Shown: positions 44,013-53,153, counted from the stretch's first letter. The stretch is DNA of 64,000 nucleotides from Youngiibacter fragilis 232.1 (GCF_000495435.3 NZ_AXUN02000198.1:62001-126000), one strand, 5' to 3'. Notes: a model not told the origin generated them from the letters alone. Numbers and translations: made by a program.

Positions 44013-44075
44013 CTGGACTGACAGGCTCAAACCGGAAATAACCCGGAGTATCTGGACTGACAGGTGCTCCGGGTT
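44013..44075 (+). repeat. Tandem hairpins with a repeated 13-bp core after argF
   Basis: CTGGACTGACAGG occurs identically at 44013-44025 and 44052-44064, each able to fold on itself (CCTG/CAGG or CTG/CAG). The second lies within the loop of an outer stem AACCCGGAG/CTCCGGGTT (44040-44048 with 44067-44075), followed by TATTG. The last stem probably terminates argF. Confidence 0.7.
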
Positions 44076-44126
44076 TATTGTGCGGCGAAATGGTGTTATA
44101 ATCAAGGAAAAAGCGGAGGTCATGAA

Positions 44127-44612
44127 ATGGAGATGGGTTTGTTTGACGGGGGAGTTACGTTCCCGGAATATCTGAATCAGGTGGGGCCTGAATTCAGGGA
44201 GAGATACGAAAAGACTTTGCTGTCAGAAGGTGTGAAGGAGAAGCTTAAGGGTCTTTCGAAATCAAGGAAAGTCGTTGCCTTTTCAGAAGGCTACTGCCCG
44301 GACTGTGTTGCAGTTCTTCCTTACATTGAAAGGATGAGGGAAGAGAATCCAAACATAGAGTATACGATAAAACACAGGACCGGGAATGAAGAAGCGCTGG
44401 TGGAGGCTGCCGGAGAGTCGAGGATTCCGCTTCTTGTATTTTTCGATGAGAACGGTGAGCCGCTTTCGGTGTTCCTTGAGTTCCCTGAAAAGCTGAAGGA
44501 TGAAATGAGGCATGCTGCGGTTGAGGACAAGAAGGACCTTGTTGTCAAGTTCAGGGCAGGTGCGTACAACGATATGATCGAGGAAGCGATGGTTGAATTG
44601 CTGAGGATCTGA
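44127..44612 (+). CDS. Thioredoxin-like protein with CPDC motif
   Basis: 161 residues. The redox motif is CPDC at residues 57-60 (SEGYCPDCVAVLPYIERM), and the cis-proline lies in SRIPLLVFF. An extra N-terminal helical part of about 45 residues precedes the fold. The family (thioredoxin_9-like, Bacillus YtpP/BrxC-like in size) handles disulfides in the cytoplasm; the partner is unknown. GGAGG lies 8 bases before the ATG at 44127. An upstream in-frame GTG would run through the argF terminator and is rejected. Confidence 0.85.
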   Translation: MEMGLFDGGVTFPEYLNQVGPEFRERYEKTLLSEGVKEKLKGLSKSRKVVAFSEGYCPDCVAVLPYIERMREENPNIEYTIKHRTGNEEALVEAAGESRIPLLVFFDENGEPLSVFLEFPEKLKDEMRHAAVEDKKDLVVKFRAGAYNDMIEEAMVELLRI

Positions 44613-44649
44613 TTTAAAAAGACCCGGATAGGAATTTTGAACATAAAGA

Positions 44650-44691
44650 AAGGAAGGATGTTTCCATTGTCAGATGGATCCATCCTTCCTT
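44650..44691. terminator. Hairpin between convergent thioredoxin-like and MFS genes
   Basis: AAGGAAGGATG pairs with CATCCTTCCTT (11 bp) around a 20-base loop. The right arm lies inside the last codons of the minus-strand MFS gene, so the two transcription units overlap at their ends. Confidence 0.65.
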
Positions 44692-45917
44692 CTCTTCATG
44701 TGGTATCTTATGAGAAATGCCAGGGCGCCAGCTGCACGAAGCGTACCTGAAACGTAGAGCGATGCGTTCAGACCTAACAGGCTGAGCACAAGGTTTCCGA
44801 ACAGGGGTGCAACAGCGAGGGTCACACTTGTCAGGGTCGTGTGGACAGCAGCTGAAACCAACCCCTCACCTTCTGGTGAAGACTCGAGCATTAGTCCGAG
44901 GAGCACTGCGGTGATGCCTGCAGTCGAGAAGCCTATGATTGGCTGGACGGCAGCATTCATGAACATGCTGTGTGTAAATGTGTAAAGTATAGGTGTTGAT
45001 GCCATGCATATCGTCGCAAAGACTATGCCGAGGTCATAGCCCGTCTTCTTCACTATCCTCTGCCAGATCGGGAAGCTCACAATTCCCGAAAGGCTAAGCA
45101 CAACGTTCACTATGGTAAGCCACTTCTCATCAGCTCCAAGGTAGCTTATCTGGTAAATGCTGAAAAGGGGCCATCCTGTCTGCCATCCGAAGTGGAAGAT
45201 AAGCGAACAGATGATGAAGGACCTGTAGTCCCTGTTGGTAAAGATGCGCCGTATGGTATCCACAGGGTTCATGTTGGCAAGTGGAGCCCTTTCTTCCGCC
45301 TTCAGCAGGTTAAGGTAATGGATCTCCTTCAGGCCCAGCAGGAAGCTGAGGACGATGAAGAGCTGGTACATGAATATCGCTGACCTGTTCGTGGTTGTAA
45401 CAGAGAGCACCACTCCCATGATTACAGATGTAATGAGCTGGGCAATCTGTGAATATGAGTTCCTGTAGGTTATTGCTTCACCTCTCTCCCTGGGAGAGAA
45501 CACATCACCGGTGAAGCTCTGGAGAGCCGTAGCTGAGATGGATTCAGGGAAGTTCATGAGTCCGTATACAAGAACAAAGGCAAGTGGCCTCCTTGCTTCC
45601 GGAAGGAAAGGAACCAGTGCAAGAAGGAGAGGGAATGACCTGCTGAGATAGAAGAAGCCCTCCATAATCCTGCGCTTGTTCCTGGCCATCTGTATCATTA
45701 CAATTCCAGGGATAGTCACAAATATGGCAACAAATCCTGGGAGGGCGTTCAGGAGCGAATAATGTATGGGTGCTCCTCCAAGCCTGTCAAGGAATTTTGC
45801 CGCAAAGCTCTTTGCAAAGATGGTTACCATTGTGAACAGGATACCGTTCAGCGTGTAATACCTGATGTTTTTGCTGCCGCCGAACAATCTGAGATTGAGA
45901 CGCCTGACAAGCTTCAT
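44670..45917 (-). CDS. Major facilitator superfamily transporter
   Basis: 415 residues with about 12 hydrophobic segments, basic at both ends. The loop between the two halves holds the TIRRIFTNRDYRSF region. A motif-A-like sequence is not sharp. No substrate can be proposed from the sequence. It lies 19 bases downstream of queT on the same strand, so the two are one operon and the transporter might handle a related metabolite. Confidence 0.8.
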   Translation of the reverse strand: MKLVRRLNLRLFGGSKNIRYYTLNGILFTMVTIFAKSFAAKFLDRLGGAPIHYSLLNALPGFVAIFVTIPGIVMIQMARNKRRIMEGFFYLSRSFPLLLALVPFLPEARRPLAFVLVYGLMNFPESISATALQSFTGDVFSPRERGEAITYRNSYSQIAQLITSVIMGVVLSVTTTNRSAIFMYQLFIVLSFLLGLKEIHYLNLLKAEERAPLANMNPVDTIRRIFTNRDYRSFIICSLIFHFGWQTGWPLFSIYQISYLGADEKWLTIVNVVLSLSGIVSFPIWQRIVKKTGYDLGIVFATICMASTPILYTFTHSMFMNAAVQPIIGFSTAGITAVLLGLMLESSPEGEGLVSAAVHTTLTSVTLAVAPLFGNLVLSLLGLNASLYVSGTLRAAGALAFLIRYHMKRRKDGSI

Positions 45918-45936
45918 TGGGAATCCTTCCTTCCAG

Positions 45937-46410
45937 CTAAAATTTCAATGCCCTGACCAGGTTCTTGTCCTTAAGGATTGTCCTGAAGACAATGTATCCT
46001 ACTACTGACACCACCAGGAATTCACCAGCAAACACCTGGAGGGCGGAAAGTATGAAGGGAAGACCAAGCACCAGCTTCAGTTCGAGGCCGATGATTAGCC
46101 CGTTGACAATCGCAGGCCATAGGGAAGCGACGAACAGGCTCCTGGACCTTGCCATGAGAAGCAGGGCGATGAAAGTCGCTGATGTACCGAAGAAGATGTC
46201 CGCAATGCCAAGGGGGCTTGGAAGGTTAGCTATAAAGCACCCGGCAACCAGACCTGGTATGTATTTTCTGTCGATGAAGACCAGAAGCGTGAGGACTTCC
46301 GATACCCTGAACTGGATCCCGTACCAGCTGAAGGGGTTAAGTATCGTTATGACCGCATAGATTGCAGCTACTATAGCTGTCCTTACCAAAAAAGAAACCT
46401 TTGTATCCAT
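45937..46410 (-). CDS. queT: QueT-family transporter (queuosine precursor uptake)
   Basis: 157 residues with five to six membrane helices. The pattern VITILNPFSWYGIQFRVSEVL and IADIFFGTSATFIALLL matches the QueT (DUF988) family, substrate-binding components of ECF-type transporters for queuosine precursors. The ATG at 46410 has GGAG nine bases ahead, itself within the upstream TTG extension. The promoter leaves a leader of about 11 bases, so there is no preQ1 riboswitch. The ECF energising genes are not in the window. Confidence 0.82.
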   Translation of the reverse strand: MDTKVSFLVRTAIVAAIYAVITILNPFSWYGIQFRVSEVLTLLVFIDRKYIPGLVAGCFIANLPSPLGIADIFFGTSATFIALLLMARSRSLFVASLWPAIVNGLIIGLELKLVLGLPFILSALQVFAGEFLVVSVVGYIVFRTILKDKNLVRALKF

Positions 46411-46427
46411 ATCTTTTGACTCCAATC

Positions 46428-46456
46428 ATTTTAATGCAACATGCATTCTATCACAA
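46428..46456 (-). promoter_or_regulatory. Promoter of queT-MFS
   Basis: On the minus strand TTGTGA (46451-46456) and TAAAAT (46428-46433) are 17 bases apart. Confidence 0.55.
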
Positions 46457-46464
46457 AAGCAGCA

Positions 46465-46505
46465 GCCGTGGAAGGGTTTTCCACGGCAAATGTTTTCCAC
46501 GGCAA
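46465..46505 (-). terminator. Terminator of pncB with adjoining direct repeats
   Basis: GCCGTGGAA pairs with TTCCACGGC (46465-46473 with 46479-46487) around GGGTT. A T-rich tail follows on the minus strand. GTTTTCCACGGCAA occurs at 46476-46489 and again at 46492-46505, so the terminator arm has been duplicated next to itself. Confidence 0.7.
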
Positions 46506-46517
46506 TACGGCAATATC

Positions 46518-47987
46518 CTATATGTACTCCCTTGAATGCGAGATAAGCAGGTCCTGCCTGGTATCCCACAGCTTCTGGGAAAGGTCCACATAGTAGTTGT
46601 GGGGATTTTCGAATCTCAGGACTTCAGCCCAGAGCTTGTCAGTCTCCTTAGCGGAGTAATCCCTTATCTCAAGGACCGTAGGGCTATCGTAGACCGGCTT
46701 TCCCTGACTGAACAGCTGGACATGCAGAGGCCTTGCGTAAAAGCTTGTGACGACCTTCTGCTTCCATGTGTACACAGGGTCGAATATGGTGAGGGGCTCA
46801 TTCTCGTCGATGACCTCATCATGCTCGCAAATTACATCCGCTATTGCCTTGTCGTTCTTTTTCGTGAAGATCCTGTATACCTTCTTGAAGTGGGGGTTAG
46901 TGATCTTTTCCTGGTTCTCGCTTATCTTGATCCTCGGAATGACCCTGCCATCCTTCTCTACGGCCACAAGCTTGTAGACACCACCGAAGACCGGCTCGGA
47001 CTTGGCGGTGATCAGCCTTTCTCCTACTCCGAAAATATCTATTTCAGCTCCCTGGTTGAGGACATCCCTGATTATGTGCTCATCAAGTGAATTGGACACT
47101 ATGATCTTGACATCGCTGTAACCAGCCTCGTCAAGCATCCTCCTTGTCTCCTTGGTGAGGTAAGTTATGTCTCCTGAATCTATCCTCACGGACTTCGGCC
47201 GGAAACCGCTCGGAACGACAATCTCGTCGAAGACGGTTATTGCGTTGGGAACACCAGATTTCAGCACATTGTAAGTGTCGATCAGGAGCGAGCAGTTCGA
47301 AGGATAGGCGTTTGCCCACTTCCTGAAGGCTTCAAGCTCGGTGTCGAACAGCTGTACCCAGCTGTGGGCCATGGTTCCTGATGAAGGCACATTGAACATT
47401 ATCTCGGCAAGGGTGTTTGAGGAGGATGAGCATCCGCCGACTATGGCGGCCCTTGACCCGTAGATGGCACCATCATATCCCTGAGCGCGTCTTGAGCCGA
47501 ATTCAAGCACCGGCCTTCCTTTTGCAGCCCTTACGATCCTGTTGGCTTTGGTAGCTATCAGTGTCTGGTGGTTAATTGTAAGGAGGATCATTGTCTCCAC
47601 GAACTGGGCCTGTATGATAGGGCCCCTTACTATTACAAGGGGTTCGTTGGGGAAAACGGGAGTGCCTTCAGGGACTGCCCATACGTCACATTCGAACTTG
47701 AAGTTCTCAAGGTATGAGAGGAACTCTTCGCTGAATATCCCCTTGCCTCTGAGATATTCAATATCCTCCTTGGAGAAGGTAAGGTTCTCAAGATATTCCA
47801 TGAGCTGGTCCACCCCAGCCATTATGCAGTAGCCGCCTCCGTCAGGGACTCTCCTGAAGAACATGTCGAAGTAGGCTATCGTATCTGAAACACCTTCCTT
47901 CATGTATCCATTACCCATGGTCAGTTCATAAAAGTCTGTAAGCATAGTAAGGTTTCTTCCGTTCCTCACGTCTATAACCCTTTCCAT
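46518..47987 (-). CDS. pncB: Nicotinate phosphoribosyltransferase
   Basis: 489 residues from the ATG at 47987 with AGGTGAT ahead; a start 13 codons earlier has no ribosome site. Family features: an early LTDFYELTMGNGY, EFGSRRAQG in the middle, the catalytic-region VPSSGTMAHSWVQLF, and later IDSGDITYL. The enzyme makes nicotinate mononucleotide from nicotinate and PRPP in NAD salvage. It is monocistronic, closed by a terminator before queT. Confidence 0.94.
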   Translation of the reverse strand: MERVIDVRNGRNLTMLTDFYELTMGNGYMKEGVSDTIAYFDMFFRRVPDGGGYCIMAGVDQLMEYLENLTFSKEDIEYLRGKGIFSEEFLSYLENFKFECDVWAVPEGTPVFPNEPLVIVRGPIIQAQFVETMILLTINHQTLIATKANRIVRAAKGRPVLEFGSRRAQGYDGAIYGSRAAIVGGCSSSSNTLAEIMFNVPSSGTMAHSWVQLFDTELEAFRKWANAYPSNCSLLIDTYNVLKSGVPNAITVFDEIVVPSGFRPKSVRIDSGDITYLTKETRRMLDEAGYSDVKIIVSNSLDEHIIRDVLNQGAEIDIFGVGERLITAKSEPVFGGVYKLVAVEKDGRVIPRIKISENQEKITNPHFKKVYRIFTKKNDKAIADVICEHDEVIDENEPLTIFDPVYTWKQKVVTSFYARPLHVQLFSQGKPVYDSPTVLEIRDYSAKETDKLWAEVLRFENPHNYYVDLSQKLWDTRQDLLISHSREYI

Positions 47988-48174
47988 ATAATCACCTGTT
48001 TCAATTTTATTTCGTCTATCTATCATATTACCAAATTTTCACAAATAACTTAAGCCCTTTAACCAATTTGTGATTCAAATGGTGGATTCAACCAATGTTT
48101 CAGGAAAAAATAATGGGAAATTCCTTCCATATGGAGTAAAATAGGAATCTATGGGTAAATTTGGAGGTGAAGCC

Positions 48175-49902
48175 ATGGAACTTGATGAATATCAGAAGAT
48201 TGCATGCAGGACAGAAGAGAACAGGGTCCTGGTTGTCGCCCCTCCGGGTTCGGGAAAGACAACCGTACTGCTTGAGAGGCTCGGACTGACCATGGATTCA
48301 GGCGTAGCACCCGGCAGGATACTGGTACTGATCTTCTCGAAAGCTGCCGCTGAGGAGCTTAAGGCAAGGTTCGGAGGTGACAGGAAGCCTTTCTTCGGGA
48401 CCCTCCATGGATTTTCCTACAGGATACTTAGGTCACTCGGCACAGATGTCAGCCTCGTTTACGGAAAACCAGAGCAGGAGGTTAAGCTCCTCATGCAGAG
48501 GAGTCTGAACCTTGCAAGGGAAGACATAGATAGCCTTATGAGGGATTTTTCTGCCTACAGGATGGCGCTTTTCAAGGGCGCTGAATCCAGGAAGGAAGCG
48601 ATGGCCCTGAGGGATGATGTGTTCAGGAAGGCCATGGACCTGTATGAGGGATTCAAGAAGCAACGGGGCCTAATGGATTTCGATGACCTTCAGACCAGGT
48701 TCCTGTCACTCCTTGAGGACAAGGAGCTTACGGCAAGAATCAGGAGGACTTTCACGCATATCCTTGTGGATGAGTTCCAGGACCTTGACCCGGTACAGCT
48801 TCAGCTATTGGTCAGGCTTTCTGAGGGTGGAAACATCTTCTGCGTAGGTGACGAGGACCAGTGCATATATGCCTTCAGGGGATCCGATCCGTCAGCGATG
48901 ATGGACTTTGAGGATAGGTTCAATGGCAGGAAGCTTTACCTGAAATACAACTACAGGAGCTCACGGACGATTGTTGACTATGCCGGCGAGGTCATAAGGT
49001 TCAACAGGGCAAGGAACGACAAGGAGCTCCTTCCGGACAGGAAGGACCTGACAAGGATAAGGAAGGTCTTCCCGCCAAGCCAGGAAGGGATGCTTTCAGA
49101 CATTTCAGCTGAGGTAATGAAGGACATCTACGGTTCCTATGCCGTCCTCTACAGGACCAACGAGGAAGGCGAAAGGATCAGGGAACATCTGAGGAGGGAA
49201 AGCATACCGTTCAGGTGCAGGGATGGATACAGCTTCTACAGGACCATGGTTGCAAGGGACATACTTGAATACATGAGGTATGCGGCATCCGGAGACCCGA
49301 GGCACTTCGCGAGGATCGCAAACAAGCCATACAGGTACATCCCTAAGGATGACCTTAGAAGGCTGGCTTCGGGTGAGGATATCAAGACAGTGCTTCTGTC
49401 CGGTGAGAAGGGCGATTTCGCGAAAGGCAGGATGAAGGAGCTAATACGCGACCTGAAGCCCATGTCGAAGAAATCCCCTAAGGACCTTGTGAGATATATC
49501 GGCAAGGTCCTGGGCTACGAGGACTACCTGAAGGATTATTCGGAGAGGACGGGAAGGGACATTGAGGAGCTTAACGGTGACCTTGATGAGATGCTTGAGC
49601 TTGCAGGGAACCACAAGGTGCTTGCCGCCTTCCTTGAGGAGAGCACGAAGGAGCCTGAAAGCGACCCTTCAGCCAAGCTTCTCCTGTCAACCATACACGG
49701 CGTCAAGGGGCTTGAGTTCGACAAGGTGTTCCTGGTGAACTGCGTGGAGGGTATAATGCCCCAGGCTGTTACAGGAGCTGACCTTGAGGAAGAGCGGAGG
49801 ATATTCTATGTCGGTATAACCCGTGCAAGGCATGAGCTTGACATATATTCACCGCGGACAATTCATGGAAAAGAGAGAAAAAGAAGCAGATTCGTTATAT
49901 GA
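48175..49902 (+). CDS. UvrD/Rep-like superfamily 1 DNA helicase, compact form
   Basis: 575 residues, shorter than PcrA/UvrD (about 720). All helicase motifs are present: Q-motif with Q7, Walker A APPGSGKT at 22-29, motif II VDEFQDLDPVQ, III GDEDQCIYAFRG, IV NYRSS, V STIHGVKGLEFDKVF and VI FYVGITRARHEL. The accessory 1B and 2B domains must be reduced. It presumably unwinds DNA 3' to 5' in repair. GGAGGTG precedes the ATG at 48175. rluD-type and flippase genes follow. Confidence 0.92.
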   Translation: MELDEYQKIACRTEENRVLVVAPPGSGKTTVLLERLGLTMDSGVAPGRILVLIFSKAAAEELKARFGGDRKPFFGTLHGFSYRILRSLGTDVSLVYGKPEQEVKLLMQRSLNLAREDIDSLMRDFSAYRMALFKGAESRKEAMALRDDVFRKAMDLYEGFKKQRGLMDFDDLQTRFLSLLEDKELTARIRRTFTHILVDEFQDLDPVQLQLLVRLSEGGNIFCVGDEDQCIYAFRGSDPSAMMDFEDRFNGRKLYLKYNYRSSRTIVDYAGEVIRFNRARNDKELLPDRKDLTRIRKVFPPSQEGMLSDISAEVMKDIYGSYAVLYRTNEEGERIREHLRRESIPFRCRDGYSFYRTMVARDILEYMRYAASGDPRHFARIANKPYRYIPKDDLRRLASGEDIKTVLLSGEKGDFAKGRMKELIRDLKPMSKKSPKDLVRYIGKVLGYEDYLKDYSERTGRDIEELNGDLDEMLELAGNHKVLAAFLEESTKEPESDPSAKLLLSTIHGVKGLEFDKVFLVNCVEGIMPQAVTGADLEEERRIFYVGITRARHELDIYSPRTIHGKERKRSRFVI

Positions 49903-49923
49903 TATAATTATTGGAAGATATTT

Positions 49924-49940
49924 GGGAGCAGGGCGCTCCC
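49924..49940 (+). other. Short hairpin before the pseudouridine synthase gene
   Basis: GGGAGC pairs with GCTCCC around AGGGC, just before the ribosome site AAGGAG. TATAAT at 49903-49908 could serve as its promoter; the helicase stop lies inside that box. Confidence 0.4.
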
Positions 49941-49952
49941 TGAAGGAGAAAA

Positions 49953-50918
49953 ATGAGAATAGAGATAGGAAGCAATGAAGCAGGGCAGAGGCTGGACAAG
50001 TTTCTTAGGAAATACCTGAAGGACGTGCCGCTTTCTGCGATATACAAGGCCATGAGGAAAGGCGACATAAGGGTCAACGGAGCAAGGGGCAAGGAAAAGG
50101 ACATGCTGAACCTTGGGGATGTACTGGAGATAAAGTACCTTGAGTCGAAAGCGCCTGAAACCAAAAAGGAATTCATACAGGTGGACGCGGAGTTCAAGGT
50201 CACCTACGAGGATGAAAATCTCCTTGTAGTTGAAAAGTGGCCCGGGATACTGGTGCACAAGGACATGGGGAGCAATGAGCCTACCCTTACTGACCACGTC
50301 CTTTCATATTTGAAGGAAAAGGGCGAGTACAGCCCTGAGGAGGAGAAGACATTCTCGCCTTCTCCTGTAAACAGGCTGGACAGGAACACTTCAGGCCTTG
50401 TAATGTACGGAAAGAACTTCGAGGCCCTGAAGGAGCTTAGCTCCATGATGAGGGAGAGGGACATAGAGAAGAAGTATGTCGCCCTGGTCAAGGGAAGGAT
50501 AAAGGACGGAGAGTACAGGGCATTCATAGAGAAGCGCGAGGATGTCAACACCAGCCTCGTATCCCTGACAGACGGACCTTCCCGCAAGGAGATCGCAATG
50601 AAGGTGGTCACTGAGAAGTCCAGCGGACTGTTCTCCTTCGTAGAGCTTGAGCTTCTGACAGGAAGGAGCCATCAGCTGAGGGCTCACCTGGCTTTCCTAG
50701 GCAATCCGATAGTCGGCGACACGAAGTACGGTGACAAGAATACCAACAGCTACTTCAACAACAAGTATGCGCTTTCATACCAGTACCTGTATGCCTATAA
50801 GCTGACGTTCAGGAACGCCACCGGAAAGCTTCAGTATCTGGAAAACAAGGTGATCGTTGAAAAGCTTCCGCCGATATTCAAGAAGATAAGGAACGACGTT
50901 TTCAAATTCGATCTCTGA
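49953..50918 (+). CDS. RluA-family pseudouridine synthase with S4 domain
   Basis: 321 residues. An S4 RNA-binding domain (about 1-65, QRLDKFLRKYL) precedes the catalytic domain. The active aspartate lies in NRLDRNTSG; most family members have HRLD here, so the His is replaced by Asn while the catalytic Asp remains. LLTGRSHQLRAHL is the conserved later motif. Members RluC and RluD modify 23S rRNA; which site is served here cannot be told. AAGGAG precedes the ATG. Confidence 0.92.
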   Translation: MRIEIGSNEAGQRLDKFLRKYLKDVPLSAIYKAMRKGDIRVNGARGKEKDMLNLGDVLEIKYLESKAPETKKEFIQVDAEFKVTYEDENLLVVEKWPGILVHKDMGSNEPTLTDHVLSYLKEKGEYSPEEEKTFSPSPVNRLDRNTSGLVMYGKNFEALKELSSMMRERDIEKKYVALVKGRIKDGEYRAFIEKREDVNTSLVSLTDGPSRKEIAMKVVTEKSSGLFSFVELELLTGRSHQLRAHLAFLGNPIVGDTKYGDKNTNSYFNNKYALSYQYLYAYKLTFRNATGKLQYLENKVIVEKLPPIFKKIRNDVFKFDL

Positions 50919-50931
50919 TGGAGGTTCTCAC

Positions 50932-52530
50932 ATGAAGCAGCAGTCAACGGGCAAAGGCTTCGCATACCTTTCGGCAGCGGAGATGCTCGTAAAGATAATG
51001 TCCGTGGTCTATGTGCCTCTCCTTGTCAGGATACTCGGGGATGTGGGACACGGCATCTATGTGGTGTCATATGACGCCTTCACGTTCATATACGTACTTA
51101 CGAACGAGGGTATACAGAGAGGCATAGCGAAGCTCATATCCGAGCTTACTGCAAAGGGGAACCACAGGGATGCCTTAAGGGCTTTCCGCCTGGCAAGGTC
51201 GGTGCTGATACTCCTTTCACTCTTCGCGTCGATACTGCTTTACGCCATGGCGCCGCTCATAGCCACCGCATCGAAGAGCCCGCAGGCTACGATAGCCATA
51301 AGGGCATTGTCCCCTACGGTGCTCATAACCGGAGTCCTATCGGCATACAGGGGCTATTTCCTTGGAAGAAGCTATATCGCGAGCAATGCCGTGTCAAAGA
51401 TAATCGAGCAGCTTGTCAATGTGACCGTGTCACTCGCAGCGGCATGGGCGCTGATGAAGGTATCAGTCGAGTACGGTGTCGCGGGAGGCACGCTTGGAAC
51501 AAGCGCAGGTGCATTGGTAGCAATCATCCTTCTGGTAAGGGAGTACTACAAGGGAAGGCTCCACAAGGTTAAGAGGTCCATGCAGGACCCCGAAGCCTAC
51601 AGGCATACGAACAGGGAGCTTCTCATGAAGCTTTTCAACTATGGCTTCCCGATAACCATGTCAGCGGGGATCCAGAACCTTGGCGGCTTCATAGACATGT
51701 TCATAGTGAACAACGCACTTTATACCGCAGGCCTTGACTTCACGGCAGCAAAGACCGCGTTCAGCCAGCTGTCGAGGTTCAAGACACTGATATACACCCC
51801 GAACACCATCATCGTCGCGCTGACCGCTGTGCTTCTGCCCGGAATATCCAGGGCGCGGGCGCTTGATGACGACGAGGATGTGGAGAGGAAAATAAGGTTT
51901 GCTGTAAAGACTGTATTCATGATCGCAATGCCCTCAGCATTCGGGCTGATGGTCCTTGCGGACCCGGTATATGCACTCCTCTACCCGGGAAGGGCCGGAG
52001 CGGTGCTCCTGAAGTACGGAGCTTTCGTTGTTGTTTTTCTGGGATTTGTCATGGTCCAGAACGTCATATTCCAGAGCTTCGGGAAATTCTACTGGGGAAT
52101 CGCGACGCTTTCCCTGGGAATTGTCGTCAAGCTCGTTTCCAACTCATATTTCGTAGGGATGCCAGAGGTGAACATCATGGGAGCTGTGCTCTCCATGTAC
52201 CTCAACTACATCATACCCTTCATCATGAATAACATACTTATAGCCAAGGGGCTCGGGATAAGGATGAACCTCATCAGGGAGTCAGTAAGGCCGCTGGCAG
52301 CGTCTGCTGCCATGGGAGGTGTCCTGTATCTGACAAACCTTCTGCTGTCAGGCGTCAAAGCAGGCTATGTGCTGTCAAGCATGCTTACATTCGCAAACAT
52401 AGGTGCAGGCATGGCTGTGTACTTTACAGTCCTTCTCCTCATAGGGGGACTGAAGAAGGATGAGATAAGAGAGATAAGCCCGAGGCTCCTCAGGATGATT
52501 CCTGAAGGCATAAGGTCAAGAATGAAATGA
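50932..52530 (+). CDS. Polysaccharide/lipid flippase (SpoVB-like, MOP superfamily)
   Basis: 532 residues with about 14 hydrophobic helices. The N-terminal SAAEMLVKIMSVVYVPLLVRILGD is typical of SpoVB/YkvU-type members of the polysaccharide transport family, and the long GYVLS region near the end is the last helices. Relatives such as MurJ and SpoVB move lipid-linked peptidoglycan precursors across the membrane. The substrate is unproven. The gene starts 13 bases after the pseudouridine synthase and is likely co-transcribed. Confidence 0.88.
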   Translation: MKQQSTGKGFAYLSAAEMLVKIMSVVYVPLLVRILGDVGHGIYVVSYDAFTFIYVLTNEGIQRGIAKLISELTAKGNHRDALRAFRLARSVLILLSLFASILLYAMAPLIATASKSPQATIAIRALSPTVLITGVLSAYRGYFLGRSYIASNAVSKIIEQLVNVTVSLAAAWALMKVSVEYGVAGGTLGTSAGALVAIILLVREYYKGRLHKVKRSMQDPEAYRHTNRELLMKLFNYGFPITMSAGIQNLGGFIDMFIVNNALYTAGLDFTAAKTAFSQLSRFKTLIYTPNTIIVALTAVLLPGISRARALDDDEDVERKIRFAVKTVFMIAMPSAFGLMVLADPVYALLYPGRAGAVLLKYGAFVVVFLGFVMVQNVIFQSFGKFYWGIATLSLGIVVKLVSNSYFVGMPEVNIMGAVLSMYLNYIIPFIMNNILIAKGLGIRMNLIRESVRPLAASAAMGGVLYLTNLLLSGVKAGYVLSSMLTFANIGAGMAVYFTVLLLIGGLKKDEIREISPRLLRMIPEGIRSRMK

Positions 52531-52545
52531 TAGGAGGTGCGGAAA

Positions 52546-53094
52546 ATGAAGAGGAAGCCATTATTTCCTGAAACAGCAGTGGCTATCCTGTTCATATGCT
52601 GCGCCTTTTATTTTTTCATGACTGAAGGCACTTCCGATAAGTCGTTGCAGTCTGCGATATCAGCCGCATTCATACTCCTCTTCCTGTTCCTCTATTCTGG
52701 GAGAGGGAGGGCGAAGCTTACAACAAGGCTGATCTTCACGGGATGGTTTGTCATGGCGACCTTCATCGGCGTAATCCTCAGCGTTTATGTCCTTCTTCCA
52801 TGGTACGACAGCCTCGTACACCTGATTACAGGAGCCTGCCTTGTGTATCTTGCGAAGGATGCGATAAGGCAGGAAGGGAATGCACAATGGGGCAGAGCCC
52901 TCTATGCCTTCTTTTTCTCTGTGAGCCTCAGCACATTCTGGGAGATCTACGAGTTTGGAGTGGACTTCCTTGGAGCGGACTCACAGCACGGGAGCCTTTC
53001 AGACACCATGTGGGACCTGATATTCGGCGCAGTAGGGGCTGCAGCTTCTGCAATCGCCCTTTATCATATGTCAAAGGGAAAAATGAAACCGTAG
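52546..53094 (+). CDS. DUF2238 (YjdF-like) membrane protein
   Basis: 182 residues with about six membrane helices. The family pattern is WYDSLVHLITG followed by FWEIYEFGVDFL and SLSDTMWDLIFGAVGA. The conserved Asp, His and Glu residues within membrane segments suggest metal or proton handling, but the function is unknown. GGAGGTG precedes the ATG at 52546. A large terminator follows. Confidence 0.85.
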   Translation: MKRKPLFPETAVAILFICCAFYFFMTEGTSDKSLQSAISAAFILLFLFLYSGRGRAKLTTRLIFTGWFVMATFIGVILSVYVLLPWYDSLVHLITGACLVYLAKDAIRQEGNAQWGRALYAFFFSVSLSTFWEIYEFGVDFLGADSQHGSLSDTMWDLIFGAVGAAASAIALYHMSKGKMKP

Positions 53095-53112
53095 ATTCTG
53101 GTAATGTGAATA

Positions 53113-53153
53113 AAAGGGGGACCTTATGCGGATATCGCATAGGGTCCCCCTTT
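53113..53153. terminator. Bidirectional terminator, 18-bp stem
   Basis: AAAGGGGGACC then TTATGCG pairs with CGCATAG then GGTCCCCCTTT (one G-U pair) around GATAT. A on the left and T on the right serve both strands: the flippase operon and the convergent M29 gene. Confidence 0.88.

Noticed and set aside
46411-46464. preQ1 riboswitch before queT
   Set aside because: The promoter at 46428-46456 leaves only about 11 bases of leader.
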